Shown here: positions 44,707 through 52,732 of the stretch, one piece after another | How positions within the stretch are numbered: the stretch's first letter is position 1 | How the letters are laid out: each line of letters starts with the position of its first letter | Assembly: GCA_017640725.1 (NCBI GenBank) | Contig: JAEPQB010000001.1 | Location: 186,001-250,000, forward strand | Length of the DNA: 64,000 bases | From: Kordiimonadaceae bacterium | Lineage (GTDB): Bacteria > Pseudomonadota > Alphaproteobacteria > Sphingomonadales > Kordiimonadaceae | Direction of reading: 5' to 3' | The notes under the pieces: generated by a model | The model's input: only the letters and a program-made list of their open reading frames with translations | Told to the model about the DNA's origin: nothing | Database searches by the model: none | Made by a program: the position numbers and the translations under genes

Positions 44707-45491
44707 TGATCAAGCCACTTCCTCATTCTGTAGGCAACTTCAGCCGCAGCCACATCAAACAAATCGCCTTTCAAGTCTGGCCATTCCTCTATTGTAGCAT
44801 TGTTGAACAGTTTGGCAGCTTCACGTGTGCTTTCTGCCAACATTTCATCAGGCACTGGTATGAACACGGGCTTGTCCAGCGAATTGATCGCTGCGTTTGG
44901 GTCAAAACGATATACAGCAGCAAAGCCGCGATTCATTCCAGAAACACCCGTGCGGACGCTCTCTGCGAACAAGGCAATGAAACGATCATCTGACTGATCA
45001 CCACGCCCCTTCAAGCCCAAGTCCCATCGCTTTTGCACATAGCCATCCTCGGTGAAGTAGGGCCTGTCACCAGAGAACATGGCCAACCGCTTATCACGCC
45101 CTTCGACATCCGCGTATGGGATACCAGGTAAAATAAGCTTGCGCACACGTTCTGGCGCCAAATCAGCAAGTGCCAGCGCCACAAAAGTGCCGGTATGGAA
45201 GCCCATCATATCTACCTGATCAAGCTCAAGGGCATCCAGCATATCAAGCATGGCCGCAGCAAAATCTGCCATAGTGGGTGCTTCGCCCGCTGAGTCTGAA
45301 CCACCATAACCGGGCGTGTCTGGTGCAATCACCAAACTGTCTTTTGCCATTTCCTTCATAAAGGGCTCGTAATGCAGGCCCGAATAGGGGCTCATATGAA
45401 AGCATACGAGGGGCAAGCCGCCCGCACCGGCAGTACGCAGATGCAGCTGACCATAGCGGCAATCGACATAGGACTTTCGAATGTCAGCCAT
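44703..45491 (-). CDS. Alpha/beta-hydrolase-fold protein with His for nucleophile Ser
   Basis: 262 residues. The fold is clear: LVCFHMSPYSG (oxyanion loop), VIAPDTPGYGGSD, nucleophile elbow MMGFHTGTFVALALA. In the elbow the expected GxSxG is GFHTG, so His99 replaces the nucleophile Ser. The usual C-terminal catalytic His is also missing (LKGDLFDVAAAE). It is thus unlikely to be a normal esterase. The protein at 59006 has the same GFHTG elbow. Overlaps the VOC gene upstream by one base and the secreted VOC gene downstream by four. Reaction unknown; a cofactor-free lyase or isomerase is conceivable. Confidence 0.85.
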   Translation of the reverse strand: MADIRKSYVDCRYGQLHLRTAGAGGLPLVCFHMSPYSGLHYEPFMKEMAKDSLVIAPDTPGYGGSDSAGEAPTMADFAAAMLDMLDALELDQVDMMGFHTGTFVALALADLAPERVRKLILPGIPYADVEGRDKRLAMFSGDRPYFTEDGYVQKRWDLGLKGRGDQSDDRFIALFAESVRTGVSGMNRGFAAVYRFDPNAAINSLDKPVFIPVPDEMLAESTREAAKLFNNATIEEWPDLKGDLFDVAAAEVAYRMRKWLDQ

Positions 45492-45961
45492 TAGCTTTCC
45501 GGATGCTCAAGGATCAGATAGATCACGATCAGATTGCCGTCATGATCAAGGAAACCGAGCTCTCTACCTTTGCGACCATCTTTGGTCACCAAGTTACCCT
45601 CTTCGAATACTTTTAATCCAGCAGCATTGGCACGGTCCTTGACGCCATCAAAATCTGTACACTCGAGCACAATAGCAGAACGACTGGGCAATGGCACATC
45701 GGCAAGGTCAACGCCTTTCAGCTCTGTCAGGGCCATACAATTGGGTTGCTCTGAAGTACCCAGAACTGCAAAACGCATCTTCGCAGCACGGTCAATTTGG
45801 AACACTTCGTATGAATAGCTGTCTTCCGCCGATTCCTTGACAAAAACAAGGTCGAGACCCAGAACCTCAGTATATACTGGCAGTGCCCTGTCCAGATCAC
45901 TGACTACATAGTTTGATCGCTGGAAACGAACCGGTGGTTTTTTGTCATTCGATTGTGCCAT
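45491..45961 (-). CDS. VOC-family (glyoxalase-fold) protein
   Basis: 156 residues from the ATG at 45961 with AAAGGGA upstream; an ORF extension to 46000 would run through the operator. One VOC domain: FQRSNYVVSDLDRALPVYTE, VLGLDLVFV, AIVLECTDFDGV and GRELGFLDHDGNLIVIYLI. Possible metal ligands are few. First gene of the three-gene minus-strand operon of island B and divergent from the tandem VOC genes at 46030. The B-type operator lies 12 bases before its start. Confidence 0.82.
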   Translation of the reverse strand: MAQSNDKKPPVRFQRSNYVVSDLDRALPVYTEVLGLDLVFVKESAEDSYSYEVFQIDRAAKMRFAVLGTSEQPNCMALTELKGVDLADVPLPSRSAIVLECTDFDGVKDRANAAGLKVFEEGNLVTKDGRKGRELGFLDHDGNLIVIYLILEHPES

Positions 45962-45972
45962 TGCATTCCCTT

Positions 45973-45989
45973 TTGTTATATAGATATAC
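45973..45989. promoter_or_regulatory. Island B operator-like element B1
   Basis: TTGTTATATAGATATAC aligns with the core element TTGTTATATCAATATAC at 49342. A second, degenerate copy on the other strand (CTTATATATCAT, 45989-46000) follows directly. It lies between divergent VOC genes, 12 bases from one start and 41 from the other. Confidence 0.65.
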
Positions 45990-46029
45990 TTATATATCAT
46001 TTAAGTGATGTGAGTAAAGCGAAGAGCAT

Positions 46030-46515
46030 ATGAACGCAGTGTTGGACAGGTTTGGTGACGAGCCGTTCTTGAAACGTACAACCATCCGGGTGCGGGACAT
46101 GGACAAGTCTATCGCCTTTTATGAACGTGTGATTGGCATGAGCCAATATTACAACAACGAGATTGTGCTCGATCGTCACTTTTTACCCGGTGAAAAACCG
46201 GGAGACAAAATTCATCTGGTGATAATGAAGGGCAAGGACCCCACAATTGGCATGATCGGCCTGCTAAAGTGGATTGATCCACCACAATCACCACCACCTG
46301 TCACCTATGATTTTGACTTTGGACAACCGGTTTTTGTCGTGCAATGCCCAGACGCCAAAAACCTGTATGAAAATGCGAAGGAGCTGGGATGTAAAATCCG
46401 GTCTGCGCTTACTGAAACTGAATATCCAGCCGCCGGTGGCGGTACAGTAAAAGTGCGTTCAGTGGGGCTTTTTGACCCCGACGGCCATTTTTTTGAATGT
46501 AATCAACGCCTATAG
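46030..46515 (+). CDS. VOC-family protein, tandem copy 1
   Basis: 161 residues. One VOC domain: TTIRVRDMDKSIAFYERVIG, LVIMKGKDPTIGMIGLL, YDFDFGQPVFVV and VKVRSVGLFDPDGHFFECNQ. The first metal position is Arg/Thr rather than His, so classic Ni/Zn glyoxalase chemistry is doubtful. The next gene (46532) shares long identical blocks, a recent tandem duplication. Divergent from the VOC gene at 45491, under element B1. Confidence 0.85.
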   Translation: MNAVLDRFGDEPFLKRTTIRVRDMDKSIAFYERVIGMSQYYNNEIVLDRHFLPGEKPGDKIHLVIMKGKDPTIGMIGLLKWIDPPQSPPPVTYDFDFGQPVFVVQCPDAKNLYENAKELGCKIRSALTETEYPAAGGGTVKVRSVGLFDPDGHFFECNQRL

Positions 46516-46531
46516 ATTTTGGGGGAAACAC

Positions 46532-46996
46532 ATGACTGCCATTATAAAACGCACGACACTCAAGGTTCGTGACATGGAAAAATCCATTGCCTTTTATGAA
46601 GGTGTTATGGGCATGTCTAAATACTATGACAATGAAATCACCCTTTCTGGCAACCTTTTACCAGGTGGCAACAAAGGCGACGTAACACGCCTTGTGATAA
46701 TGAAAGGCGAAGACCCTGTGATCGGCATGATTGGTCTTCTCGAATGGTTGAGCCCAAAACCCGACGCACCAGAAATTCCGTATGACTTTGACTTTGGCAA
46801 CCCCGTGTTTGTGGCGGCTGTCGAAGACGCAGAAGTGGCTTTTGAGAAAGCGCAAGCACTTGAGTGCGTTATTCGTGCGCCCTTGTCAGAGGCCGAGTAT
46901 CCAGGTGCAGTTGGCGGGGTGGTCAAAGTACGCTCCGTCGGCGTCTTTGACCCCGACGGACACTTCTTTGAGCTTAATCAGCGCCTTGAGGGATAA
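46532..46996 (+). CDS. VOC-family protein, tandem copy 2
   Basis: 154 residues from the ATG at 46532 (GGGGGAAACAC upstream), 16 bp after copy 1. It repeats the motifs of copy 1 (TTLKVRDMEKSIAFYEGVMG, LVIMKGEDPVIGMIGLLEW, YDFDFGNPVFV, VKVRSVGVFDPDGHFFELNQ). Middle segments differ, so substrates or a heterodimer interface may have diverged. Ends 5 bp from the convergent MFS gene. Confidence 0.85.
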   Translation: MTAIIKRTTLKVRDMEKSIAFYEGVMGMSKYYDNEITLSGNLLPGGNKGDVTRLVIMKGEDPVIGMIGLLEWLSPKPDAPEIPYDFDFGNPVFVAAVEDAEVAFEKAQALECVIRAPLSEAEYPGAVGGVVKVRSVGVFDPDGHFFELNQRLEG

Positions 46997-47001
46997 AGCC
47001 C

Positions 47002-48363
47002 TCAATCTGAGAATTTAGCAAGTTCCTGACGGTAAGCTTTGCCGATGGTACCAGACAGAAGCAAAATCGTGCCGCTGTATAATAGCGGCACCAGCGCCAT
47101 TGAGTATTTCAGTAGCGCTTCATCTTCGAACACTCTGTCCGTGAAAAACGGAACGGCACTTGGACCAATGATAAGTCCGGTTAGGCTGATAAACATATAG
47201 TATAGTGCGACTGACTGAGCCCGAATTTCGCTCGGCAAAATCGCCAGTAGCGCAGTAATGCCCCCCGCAGTAACCATCGTAAAGCCAACGTTAGCAATTT
47301 GCGACACCATGAAAGCAGCCCAAACATTGGGTAGCAGCGGGAAAATCACGCTGGCTATGACCAAAGTGGCCAAACCCGCCTGCGTAATGCGAAATGCTAT
47401 ATCCTTCTTGCCTTGCTGATTTAGCCTGTCCATCAACCAACCCCAAAACATGATAGACGTTGGTGCCAGAATGATTAGAAACCGGCCATTCCAGTAACTA
47501 AATTCAGCCGCAGTCCAGTCCCATGTCCGCTCAAACAAAGCGGGGAGCCAAAAACCAGTATAAGCGACGACTGTCATAGCGGATACCATCAGAGTTACGC
47601 CAAAAAGAGGTAACCAGTGTGTCCGCATATAACGCGCTGCGTCGCCAAGGGTTACTTTGTTTCCATCCGCCACACTTTGTTTGGTTTGCTTCCGGGCTGG
47701 CTCTTTCACCGTCAAGAACAAAAGGCCCAACAAAACACCAGGGAAACCCACAGCCAGAAAGACCACTTGCCAGGGCCGGTCTACGCCAAGGAACGCAAGT
47801 GTGGACAAGTCCATATTCTCTGCAAACAGCAGAATTTCCGTTACGATGATGTATGCGATGCCAGAACCGAGGCCGAGGCCTGTCGAATAAAGCGCAATTG
47901 CTTTTGCCCGGCGTTCTGGCGGAAACATATCGGAGATCAGGGACATGGCACTAGGGCTGAGAGATGCCTCACCAACACCCACTGTCATGCGGGCCATAAA
48001 CATCTGAACAAAGTTTTTTGAAAGCCCAGATGCCATTGTAGCCAATGACCACACAATGGCACCTGCGGCCACGATAAATTTTCTTGGCTTTCGATCGGCC
48101 AACCAACCGAGTGGAAGACCCATTGTGGCGTAAAAAATGGCGAAAGCCAGCCCAGCCAGCACCCCCATTTGAGTATCTGACAGCCCAAAATCCTCTTTTA
48201 GCGGGGTCACCAGCAGGCTTAAAACCTGGCGATCAATATAGGAAAAAATATAGGCGATGGTCAGTAAAACAACCACGTACCAACCATATGCCGCACTTGG
48301 ATATCCCTCAGACTGGCCGTCACTTTCTGCCGAGGTATCTTGAGTTTCAGCTGTGTCTGACAT
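47002..48363 (-). CDS. MFS transporter, spinster-like
   Basis: 453 residues, 12 membrane helices. The N-terminal WYVVVLLTIAYIFSYIDRQV, then LPLGWLADRKPRKFIVAAG (loop 2-3 motif A) and GVGEASLSPSAMSLISDMFP match the spinster-like MFS group, often annotated as hydrophobic organic-acid or sphingolipid carriers. It probably moves the island B substrate or a product across the inner membrane. Divergent from the membrane protein at 48525, with element B2 between. Confidence 0.92.
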   Translation of the reverse strand: MSDTAETQDTSAESDGQSEGYPSAAYGWYVVVLLTIAYIFSYIDRQVLSLLVTPLKEDFGLSDTQMGVLAGLAFAIFYATMGLPLGWLADRKPRKFIVAAGAIVWSLATMASGLSKNFVQMFMARMTVGVGEASLSPSAMSLISDMFPPERRAKAIALYSTGLGLGSGIAYIIVTEILLFAENMDLSTLAFLGVDRPWQVVFLAVGFPGVLLGLLFLTVKEPARKQTKQSVADGNKVTLGDAARYMRTHWLPLFGVTLMVSAMTVVAYTGFWLPALFERTWDWTAAEFSYWNGRFLIILAPTSIMFWGWLMDRLNQQGKKDIAFRITQAGLATLVIASVIFPLLPNVWAAFMVSQIANVGFTMVTAGGITALLAILPSEIRAQSVALYYMFISLTGLIIGPSAVPFFTDRVFEDEALLKYSMALVPLLYSGTILLLSGTIGKAYRQELAKFSD

Positions 48364-48412
48364 CGCATATTCTCCCCACTGCGATCAGAATTGATATCGC
48401 TTCTTTTTCTAC

Positions 48413-48429
48413 TTGTTATATCTTTATCA
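48413..48429. promoter_or_regulatory. Island B operator-like element B2
   Basis: TTGTTATATCTTTATCA matches the first ten bases of the island B core TTGTTATATCAATATA. It lies 50 bases before the MFS start and 96 before the membrane-protein start in a divergent promoter region. Confidence 0.6.
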
Positions 48430-48524
48430 CAACTTTTACCAGTTTATTGACGTGCATCAATGCAAAAAAGCCCCCCGAACCAGAGATTGAGGCCAACAAA
48501 GGGGTTACCTGTAGGGAGCATGTG

Positions 48525-49244
48525 ATGGACACATATCTAAACTTTTTGGGAATGGAGATCCCGCTGCATGACGTGCTGCGCTGGGTCCATATTATTTTGG
48601 CGGCCTATTGGCTGGGCGGCGAATGGGGCGTTTTTAACGCGTCCACTTTTGTTGCTGACCGCACCCTGACGCTCGAGGAACGGCGCCGCCATATGCAGAC
48701 CGCGGTGATGATCGACATCCTGCCGCGCTCTGCCATTATTTGGTTACTGCCGGTGGGATTCCACATGGCAAGCAACTATGGCTTGTCGCCAGTTAACGGC
48801 GTGTGGGTCACCGTTGCGTGGGTCGCGACCGCCATATGGTGGTGGGCACTCATTTGGCAAGCGTTCAAAAATCGGGGGACCGAGAAATATGTCCGCCTAA
48901 CCCAGATCGACAATAAAATCCGTTGGGTGCTTATTCCGGCGCTGATGATCGCAGGCCTTTACACCATTTTCACTGGCAAAGTGTTGTTCACTGGTGAAGA
49001 AGCCGGTCAATATTGGTTTGGATTCAAAATGGCCTTCTTTGGCTTTATCCTGATCATTGGCCTGTATCTGCGCTATGTGATGACAGATTGGGTCGGCGCC
49101 TTTAGAAAGCTTGAAGCTGATGGACCGAACGATGAGATCGAAGACCACATCTATGGTACGCTTCAGCAAGCACGCAAGGCAGCTTATCTTTATTGGATTA
49201 GCATCGGCACCATGGCCTTTGTCGGCGTTACCAAAGCATTCTGA
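48525..49244 (+). CDS. Membrane protein with about six helices, unknown function
   Basis: 239 residues from the ATG at 48525 with GGGAG eight bases upstream. The first segment WVHIILAAYWLGGEWGVFNA (about 17-36) recalls the haem-proximal helix of CopD-like or PuuD/urate-oxidase N-terminal membrane proteins. Further helices lie near 68-88, 95-115, 132-150, 164-184 and 212-232. Several His (H12?, H18, H77) could hold haem, but this is speculative. Alone in its transcription unit, closed by a strong terminator at 49267. Divergent from the MFS gene under element B2. Confidence 0.65.
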   Translation: MDTYLNFLGMEIPLHDVLRWVHIILAAYWLGGEWGVFNASTFVADRTLTLEERRRHMQTAVMIDILPRSAIIWLLPVGFHMASNYGLSPVNGVWVTVAWVATAIWWWALIWQAFKNRGTEKYVRLTQIDNKIRWVLIPALMIAGLYTIFTGKVLFTGEEAGQYWFGFKMAFFGFILIIGLYLRYVMTDWVGAFRKLEADGPNDEIEDHIYGTLQQARKAAYLYWISIGTMAFVGVTKAF

Positions 49245-49266
49245 GCCAAGGAAAACAGCACCATAG

Positions 49267-49291
49267 GGCAGGCCCAAGGCCTGCCTTTTTT
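49267..49291 (+). terminator. Intrinsic terminator
   Basis: GGCAGGCC (49267-49274), loop CAA, GGCCTGCC (49278-49285), then six T. It ends the membrane protein transcript and isolates the DUF1838-leuCD-like operon. Confidence 0.9.
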
Positions 49292-49340
49292 GTGGGCTGG
49301 TATTGCAAATATTCAATAACAAAAGGAATCAATTGATCCT

Positions 49341-49355
49341 ATTGTTATATCAATA
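49341..49355. promoter_or_regulatory. Island B operator-like element B3
   Basis: ATTGTTATATCAATA, identical over 15 bases to the reverse complement of the element at 53776. It lies 39 bases before the DUF1838 start. Confidence 0.7.
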
Positions 49356-49393
49356 TACTATTTAAACAGAATCCAGCAGTAAGGAGACATCTG

Positions 49394-50308
49394 ATGATGG
49401 GGATACTGAAAAAGGGACAGATGGCGCTAACGGGTGCGCTGGCTGCTTTGCTGGCGGGAACGACCGTTTCCGCTGCACCAATTGACTTAAACACACCGGA
49501 AGGTGCCGTTGCCGCCAACCGCAAAATCCAGTGCTCAACCGAGGATAACAAACCAGTCCTATACACGTGGGAGGGTTCTGTTTTTTCCCGCCGCATGGGC
49601 GAAGCTGACAAGCGCATGTTTGGCACGGTGGGCATGAACATCCGCACGTGCGTGACCGTGGATGGCGGCAAAAAAGGTATGGGTTACCGCCTGGTATCCA
49701 AAGAAATCCTGCTTTATCTCGACCCAAGGACTGGCGAAGCTCTGGAAACATGGGAAAACCCTTGGACTGGCACAACTGTTGACGTTTTGCATGTCGCCAA
49801 CGACCCGGTAAACCAGCGCCCCAGCTTCCCTTACGACGATGACGGCAACCCGCGCGCCCGTTGGTTTGCCCGGAACCAGGGAGAAAACTGGTTTATGACG
49901 GCACCAATTCCCTTGTTTTACCACAACGAGCTCGGCGGCGAGTACCAGCAGTATGTGGGCGGCGCATACCATGCGACCGAACTGTTTAACTTCATGGGAG
50001 ACCTCGACAGCCTGACCAGCGATCAGACAGATACCGCCAAAGCAAAAGTGGGCTGGGTGCGGATTTCTGATTGGCTCCCTTGGATGGAAATGCAGGGTCG
50101 TGAAGGTATCATTTACATTCACGCGGCTGGCCAGAAAGTGGATAGCTGGGATCAACTGCCCGACGTTATGAAGCGCTATGTTGCAGAAAAAGAGCCAACT
50201 TACACGGCACCGCCCCCAGGTGATGATGATCGCCCCAACGAAACCAGCTGGACTTACTTCAAAAGGAAAATTGAAGGCGGCAAGTTTCCACGTGGCGGTC
50301 ATAACTAG
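49394..50308 (+). CDS. DUF1838 family secreted protein
   Basis: 304 residues with a signal peptide (residues 1-27, ending TVSA). The mature start PIDLNTPEGAVAANRKIQCS and the motif APIPLFYHNELGGEYQQYVG are typical of DUF1838 proteins, an uncharacterised family often encoded beside lyases and TonB receptors in sphingomonads and relatives. Trp/Tyr-rich (WEGSVFSRR, WFARNQGENWF), suggesting a binding pocket for a hydrophobic ligand. First gene of an operon with the LeuC/LeuD-like pair (19-bp gap), so it may act on the same compound in the periplasm. Confidence 0.82.
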   Translation: MMGILKKGQMALTGALAALLAGTTVSAAPIDLNTPEGAVAANRKIQCSTEDNKPVLYTWEGSVFSRRMGEADKRMFGTVGMNIRTCVTVDGGKKGMGYRLVSKEILLYLDPRTGEALETWENPWTGTTVDVLHVANDPVNQRPSFPYDDDGNPRARWFARNQGENWFMTAPIPLFYHNELGGEYQQYVGGAYHATELFNFMGDLDSLTSDQTDTAKAKVGWVRISDWLPWMEMQGREGIIYIHAAGQKVDSWDQLPDVMKRYVAEKEPTYTAPPPGDDDRPNETSWTYFKRKIEGGKFPRGGHN

Positions 50309-50327
50309 TCTCGGCTAAGACATAACT

Positions 50328-51749
50328 ATGGCACAAACCCTGTTCGATAAATTGTGGGATGCGCATGTCGTTACCGACCTCGGCGACGGCAGCGCCCTAC
50401 TCTATATCGACAGGGTGTTTATCCATGAGCGCACCGGCAGTGTCGCGCTCAAATCACTTCAGGAAAGCGGTCGAAAAGTTCGCTTTCCTGCCCACGCGTT
50501 TGGCACCATGGACCATATTGTCGATACCATCGAAGGTCGTGACGACAATACAATTATGCCAAGCGGAAGAGAATTCATTGAAGCCATGCGCGACGGTTGC
50601 GAGTGGGCGGGCATACGACTATTCGACGTCAATGACAGCGACCAGGGCATTGTTCATGTCATTTCTCCGGAGCAAGGCATCGTCCTACCGGGCCTGAGCC
50701 TGGTTTGCCCCGACAGCCACACCTGCTCACAAGGGGCTTTTGGTGCCCTCGCGTGGGGCATAGGGTCTACCGAGGCAGAACATGCTTTAGCAACATCCAC
50801 GCTCAGGGCAATCAAACCAAAAACTATGCGCATACACATTAGTGGCGTATTGGACAAATCCCTTACAGCAAAAGATGTGATCATGCACATAATCGGGGAA
50901 TTGGGTGCCGCTGGCGGCAGCGGATACGCTATTGAATTTTGCGGCCCGGTCGTAGATGCCATGGACATGGAAGCCCGCATGACTTTGTGCAACATGGGCG
51001 TTGAACTTTCTGCCTTCACGGCGCTCATTGCGCCAGATGAAAAAACCATCCAATTTCTTCGCGGGCGACCGTACGCGCCTTCTGGTGAGGCCTGGGCAAA
51101 CGCTGTCGATGCTTGGGCGTCTCTCAAATCAGATGCTGACGCCTGCTTTGACAAACAAATCGAAATCAACATCGATACACTCTGCGAAACCGTGACTTGG
51201 GGCACTAGCCCAGAGCATGCACTGCCAATTGATGGTTTTATCCCAGAGCCGACAGGAGAAAGTACGGCCAAAGCCCTTGCTTATATCGGCTTGGAGGCTG
51301 GTTCAGCCATTCGCGGCACGCTAATAGACGGCGCATTCATTGGGTCTTGCACTAATGGGCGCCTCTCAGATTTGCGCCGCGCCGCTAACATACTAAAGGG
51401 GCACCATGTTGCACCCGGTGTGAAGGCCATTTGTGTGCCAGGCTCCATGGCAGTAAAGGCGGCGGCAGAATTGGAAGGCATTGACCGTATTTTCAAAGAT
51501 GCGGGTTTTGAATGGCGCCTGCCGGGTTGCTCAATGTGTTTTTTTGCTGGCGGCGAAAGCTTTGGTCAAAGGGCGCGTGTGATTTCCACCACAAACCGAA
51601 ACTTTGAAAACCGTCAAGGCCCCCGAACAAGGTCTCATCTTGCAAGCCCAGCAACAGTTGCTGCGTCCGCCATTATGGGACATATCGCCAGCGTGAGCGA
51701 TATTGACGAGCGTTCATCAGATCAGCTGATGTCCGCAGGCGGCCGGTGA
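50328..51749 (+). CDS. LeuC-like aconitase-family large subunit, diverged
   Basis: 473 residues, normal LeuC length, aligned by eye along its whole length. Fe-S cysteines intact: Cys341 in IGSCTNGR, Cys401 and Cys404 in PGCSMCFF. Departures from isopropylmalate isomerase are at the active site: GDSHTST becomes PDSHTCS (129-134), TNSR becomes TNGR, and the CLAMN stretch after the last ligand becomes CFFAGGE. The enzyme therefore probably (de)hydrates another malate-type acid, such as an alkyl-citraconate/citramalate pair. It sits in an inducible catabolic operon with DUF1838 and the small subunit, not with leucine genes. Confidence 0.88.
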   Translation: MAQTLFDKLWDAHVVTDLGDGSALLYIDRVFIHERTGSVALKSLQESGRKVRFPAHAFGTMDHIVDTIEGRDDNTIMPSGREFIEAMRDGCEWAGIRLFDVNDSDQGIVHVISPEQGIVLPGLSLVCPDSHTCSQGAFGALAWGIGSTEAEHALATSTLRAIKPKTMRIHISGVLDKSLTAKDVIMHIIGELGAAGGSGYAIEFCGPVVDAMDMEARMTLCNMGVELSAFTALIAPDEKTIQFLRGRPYAPSGEAWANAVDAWASLKSDADACFDKQIEINIDTLCETVTWGTSPEHALPIDGFIPEPTGESTAKALAYIGLEAGSAIRGTLIDGAFIGSCTNGRLSDLRRAANILKGHHVAPGVKAICVPGSMAVKAAAELEGIDRIFKDAGFEWRLPGCSMCFFAGGESFGQRARVISTTNRNFENRQGPRTRSHLASPATVAASAIMGHIASVSDIDERSSDQLMSAGGR

Positions 51750-51750
51750 C

Positions 51751-52380
51751 ATGGAGAAATTCACACGCATATCAGCGATTGCTGCACCTATTGTTCGTGA
51801 AAACATAGATACCGACATCATCATTCCGTCACGCGAAATGAAACACGTTTCGAAAAAAGGCCTGTCTGACGGCCTATTTGCAGGATGGCGGTATAGCGAC
51901 ATGGACGCACGAACGCCTGAACCGGATTTCGTTTTGAATGACCCGGCCTATCTCGGTACACAAATATTGATTGTTGGCGAAAATTTTGGCTGTGGATCGT
52001 CACGTGAACACGCTGTGTGGGCACTAGCAGAATACGGCATTCGCGCAATTGCAGCGCCCTCTTTCAGCGCAATTTTTCGAAGCAATTGCATTCAAAACGG
52101 TGTGCTTCCGATTGCCGTGGATAAAACCGAAATCGGCCGATTGGCAGAGCAAGCTGTTGGGGGCTCAAACGGAATCTTTACGGTTGATTTGCTTGAGCAG
52201 AAAATATTAATGCCAAGCGGCGAAAAGCTGACTTTCGACATCAGCCAACAGGATCGCCAATCGCTCATTGATGGACTGGATCCAATTGACCGAACTTTGC
52301 AGCTTTCTGACCAGATTAGCGCCTTTGAGGCGTCCAGGATTGGCGCCAATCCATGGGTGGACTTGCGGGTAAAACCCTAA
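51751..52380 (+). CDS. LeuD-like aconitase-family small subunit
   Basis: 209 residues, 1 bp after the large-subunit stop. The swivelling domain carries IVRENIDTDIIIPSREMK and the substrate-loop FGCGSSREHAVWAL (79-92). The canonical NVDTDQIIP is NIDTDIIIP, a small change near the substrate carboxylate. It completes the heterodimeric hydro-lyase with the gene at 50328. Its stop overlaps the convergent YCII gene by four bases. Confidence 0.88.
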   Translation: MEKFTRISAIAAPIVRENIDTDIIIPSREMKHVSKKGLSDGLFAGWRYSDMDARTPEPDFVLNDPAYLGTQILIVGENFGCGSSREHAVWALAEYGIRAIAAPSFSAIFRSNCIQNGVLPIAVDKTEIGRLAEQAVGGSNGIFTVDLLEQKILMPSGEKLTFDISQQDRQSLIDGLDPIDRTLQLSDQISAFEASRIGANPWVDLRVKP

Positions 52381-52715
52381 CGGTAGGTGACCCCACCTAC
52401 CGCCTCACCCAACGCCCCGCGAAACAAATGAAACTCAACGCTCTCCCAAATCGGGGCCTTGAAATAAGGATCTGCCTCCAACCATTTGCGGGCTTGTTCT
52501 TTGTCTTCAGTTTTATAGATGAGTGTGGAACCGATGAGTGTTTTGCCGTCATCATCAAACACCGGACCCGCCACCAATATATGCTCGAGTATAGATTCAA
52601 CGTGATCGAGATGACCCAACATATGCTCTTCTCTCGCGGCTTGAGCTTCTGGCCCCGACTTGTCTTTGCATACGGCCATAACAAACAGTTTTCGGTTGAC
52701 GTCAGCATCGCTCAT
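52377..52715 (-). CDS. YCII-related domain protein
   Basis: 112 residues. Ferredoxin-like YCII fold: LFVMAVCKDKSGPEAQAARE, HLDHVESILEHILVAGPV, then ADPYFKAPIWESVEFHLF with the conserved DP-F turn. The YCII group is related to muconolactone isomerase and EthD; some members are dehalogenases. Downstream of the HMG-CoA-lyase-like gene (17 bp gap) in the same operon. Role unknown, likely a small isomerase or lyase of island B. Confidence 0.8.
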   Translation of the reverse strand: MSDADVNRKLFVMAVCKDKSGPEAQAAREEHMLGHLDHVESILEHILVAGPVFDDDGKTLIGSTLIYKTEDKEQARKWLEADPYFKAPIWESVEFHLFRGALGEAVGGVTYR

Positions 52716-52732
52716 CTGAATTCCTTTCCAAA

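Noticed and set aside
50328-52380. Housekeeping leucine biosynthesis leuCD
   Set aside because: No other leucine genes nearby, active-site motifs are changed, and the pair sits in a regulated catabolic operon with DUF1838.
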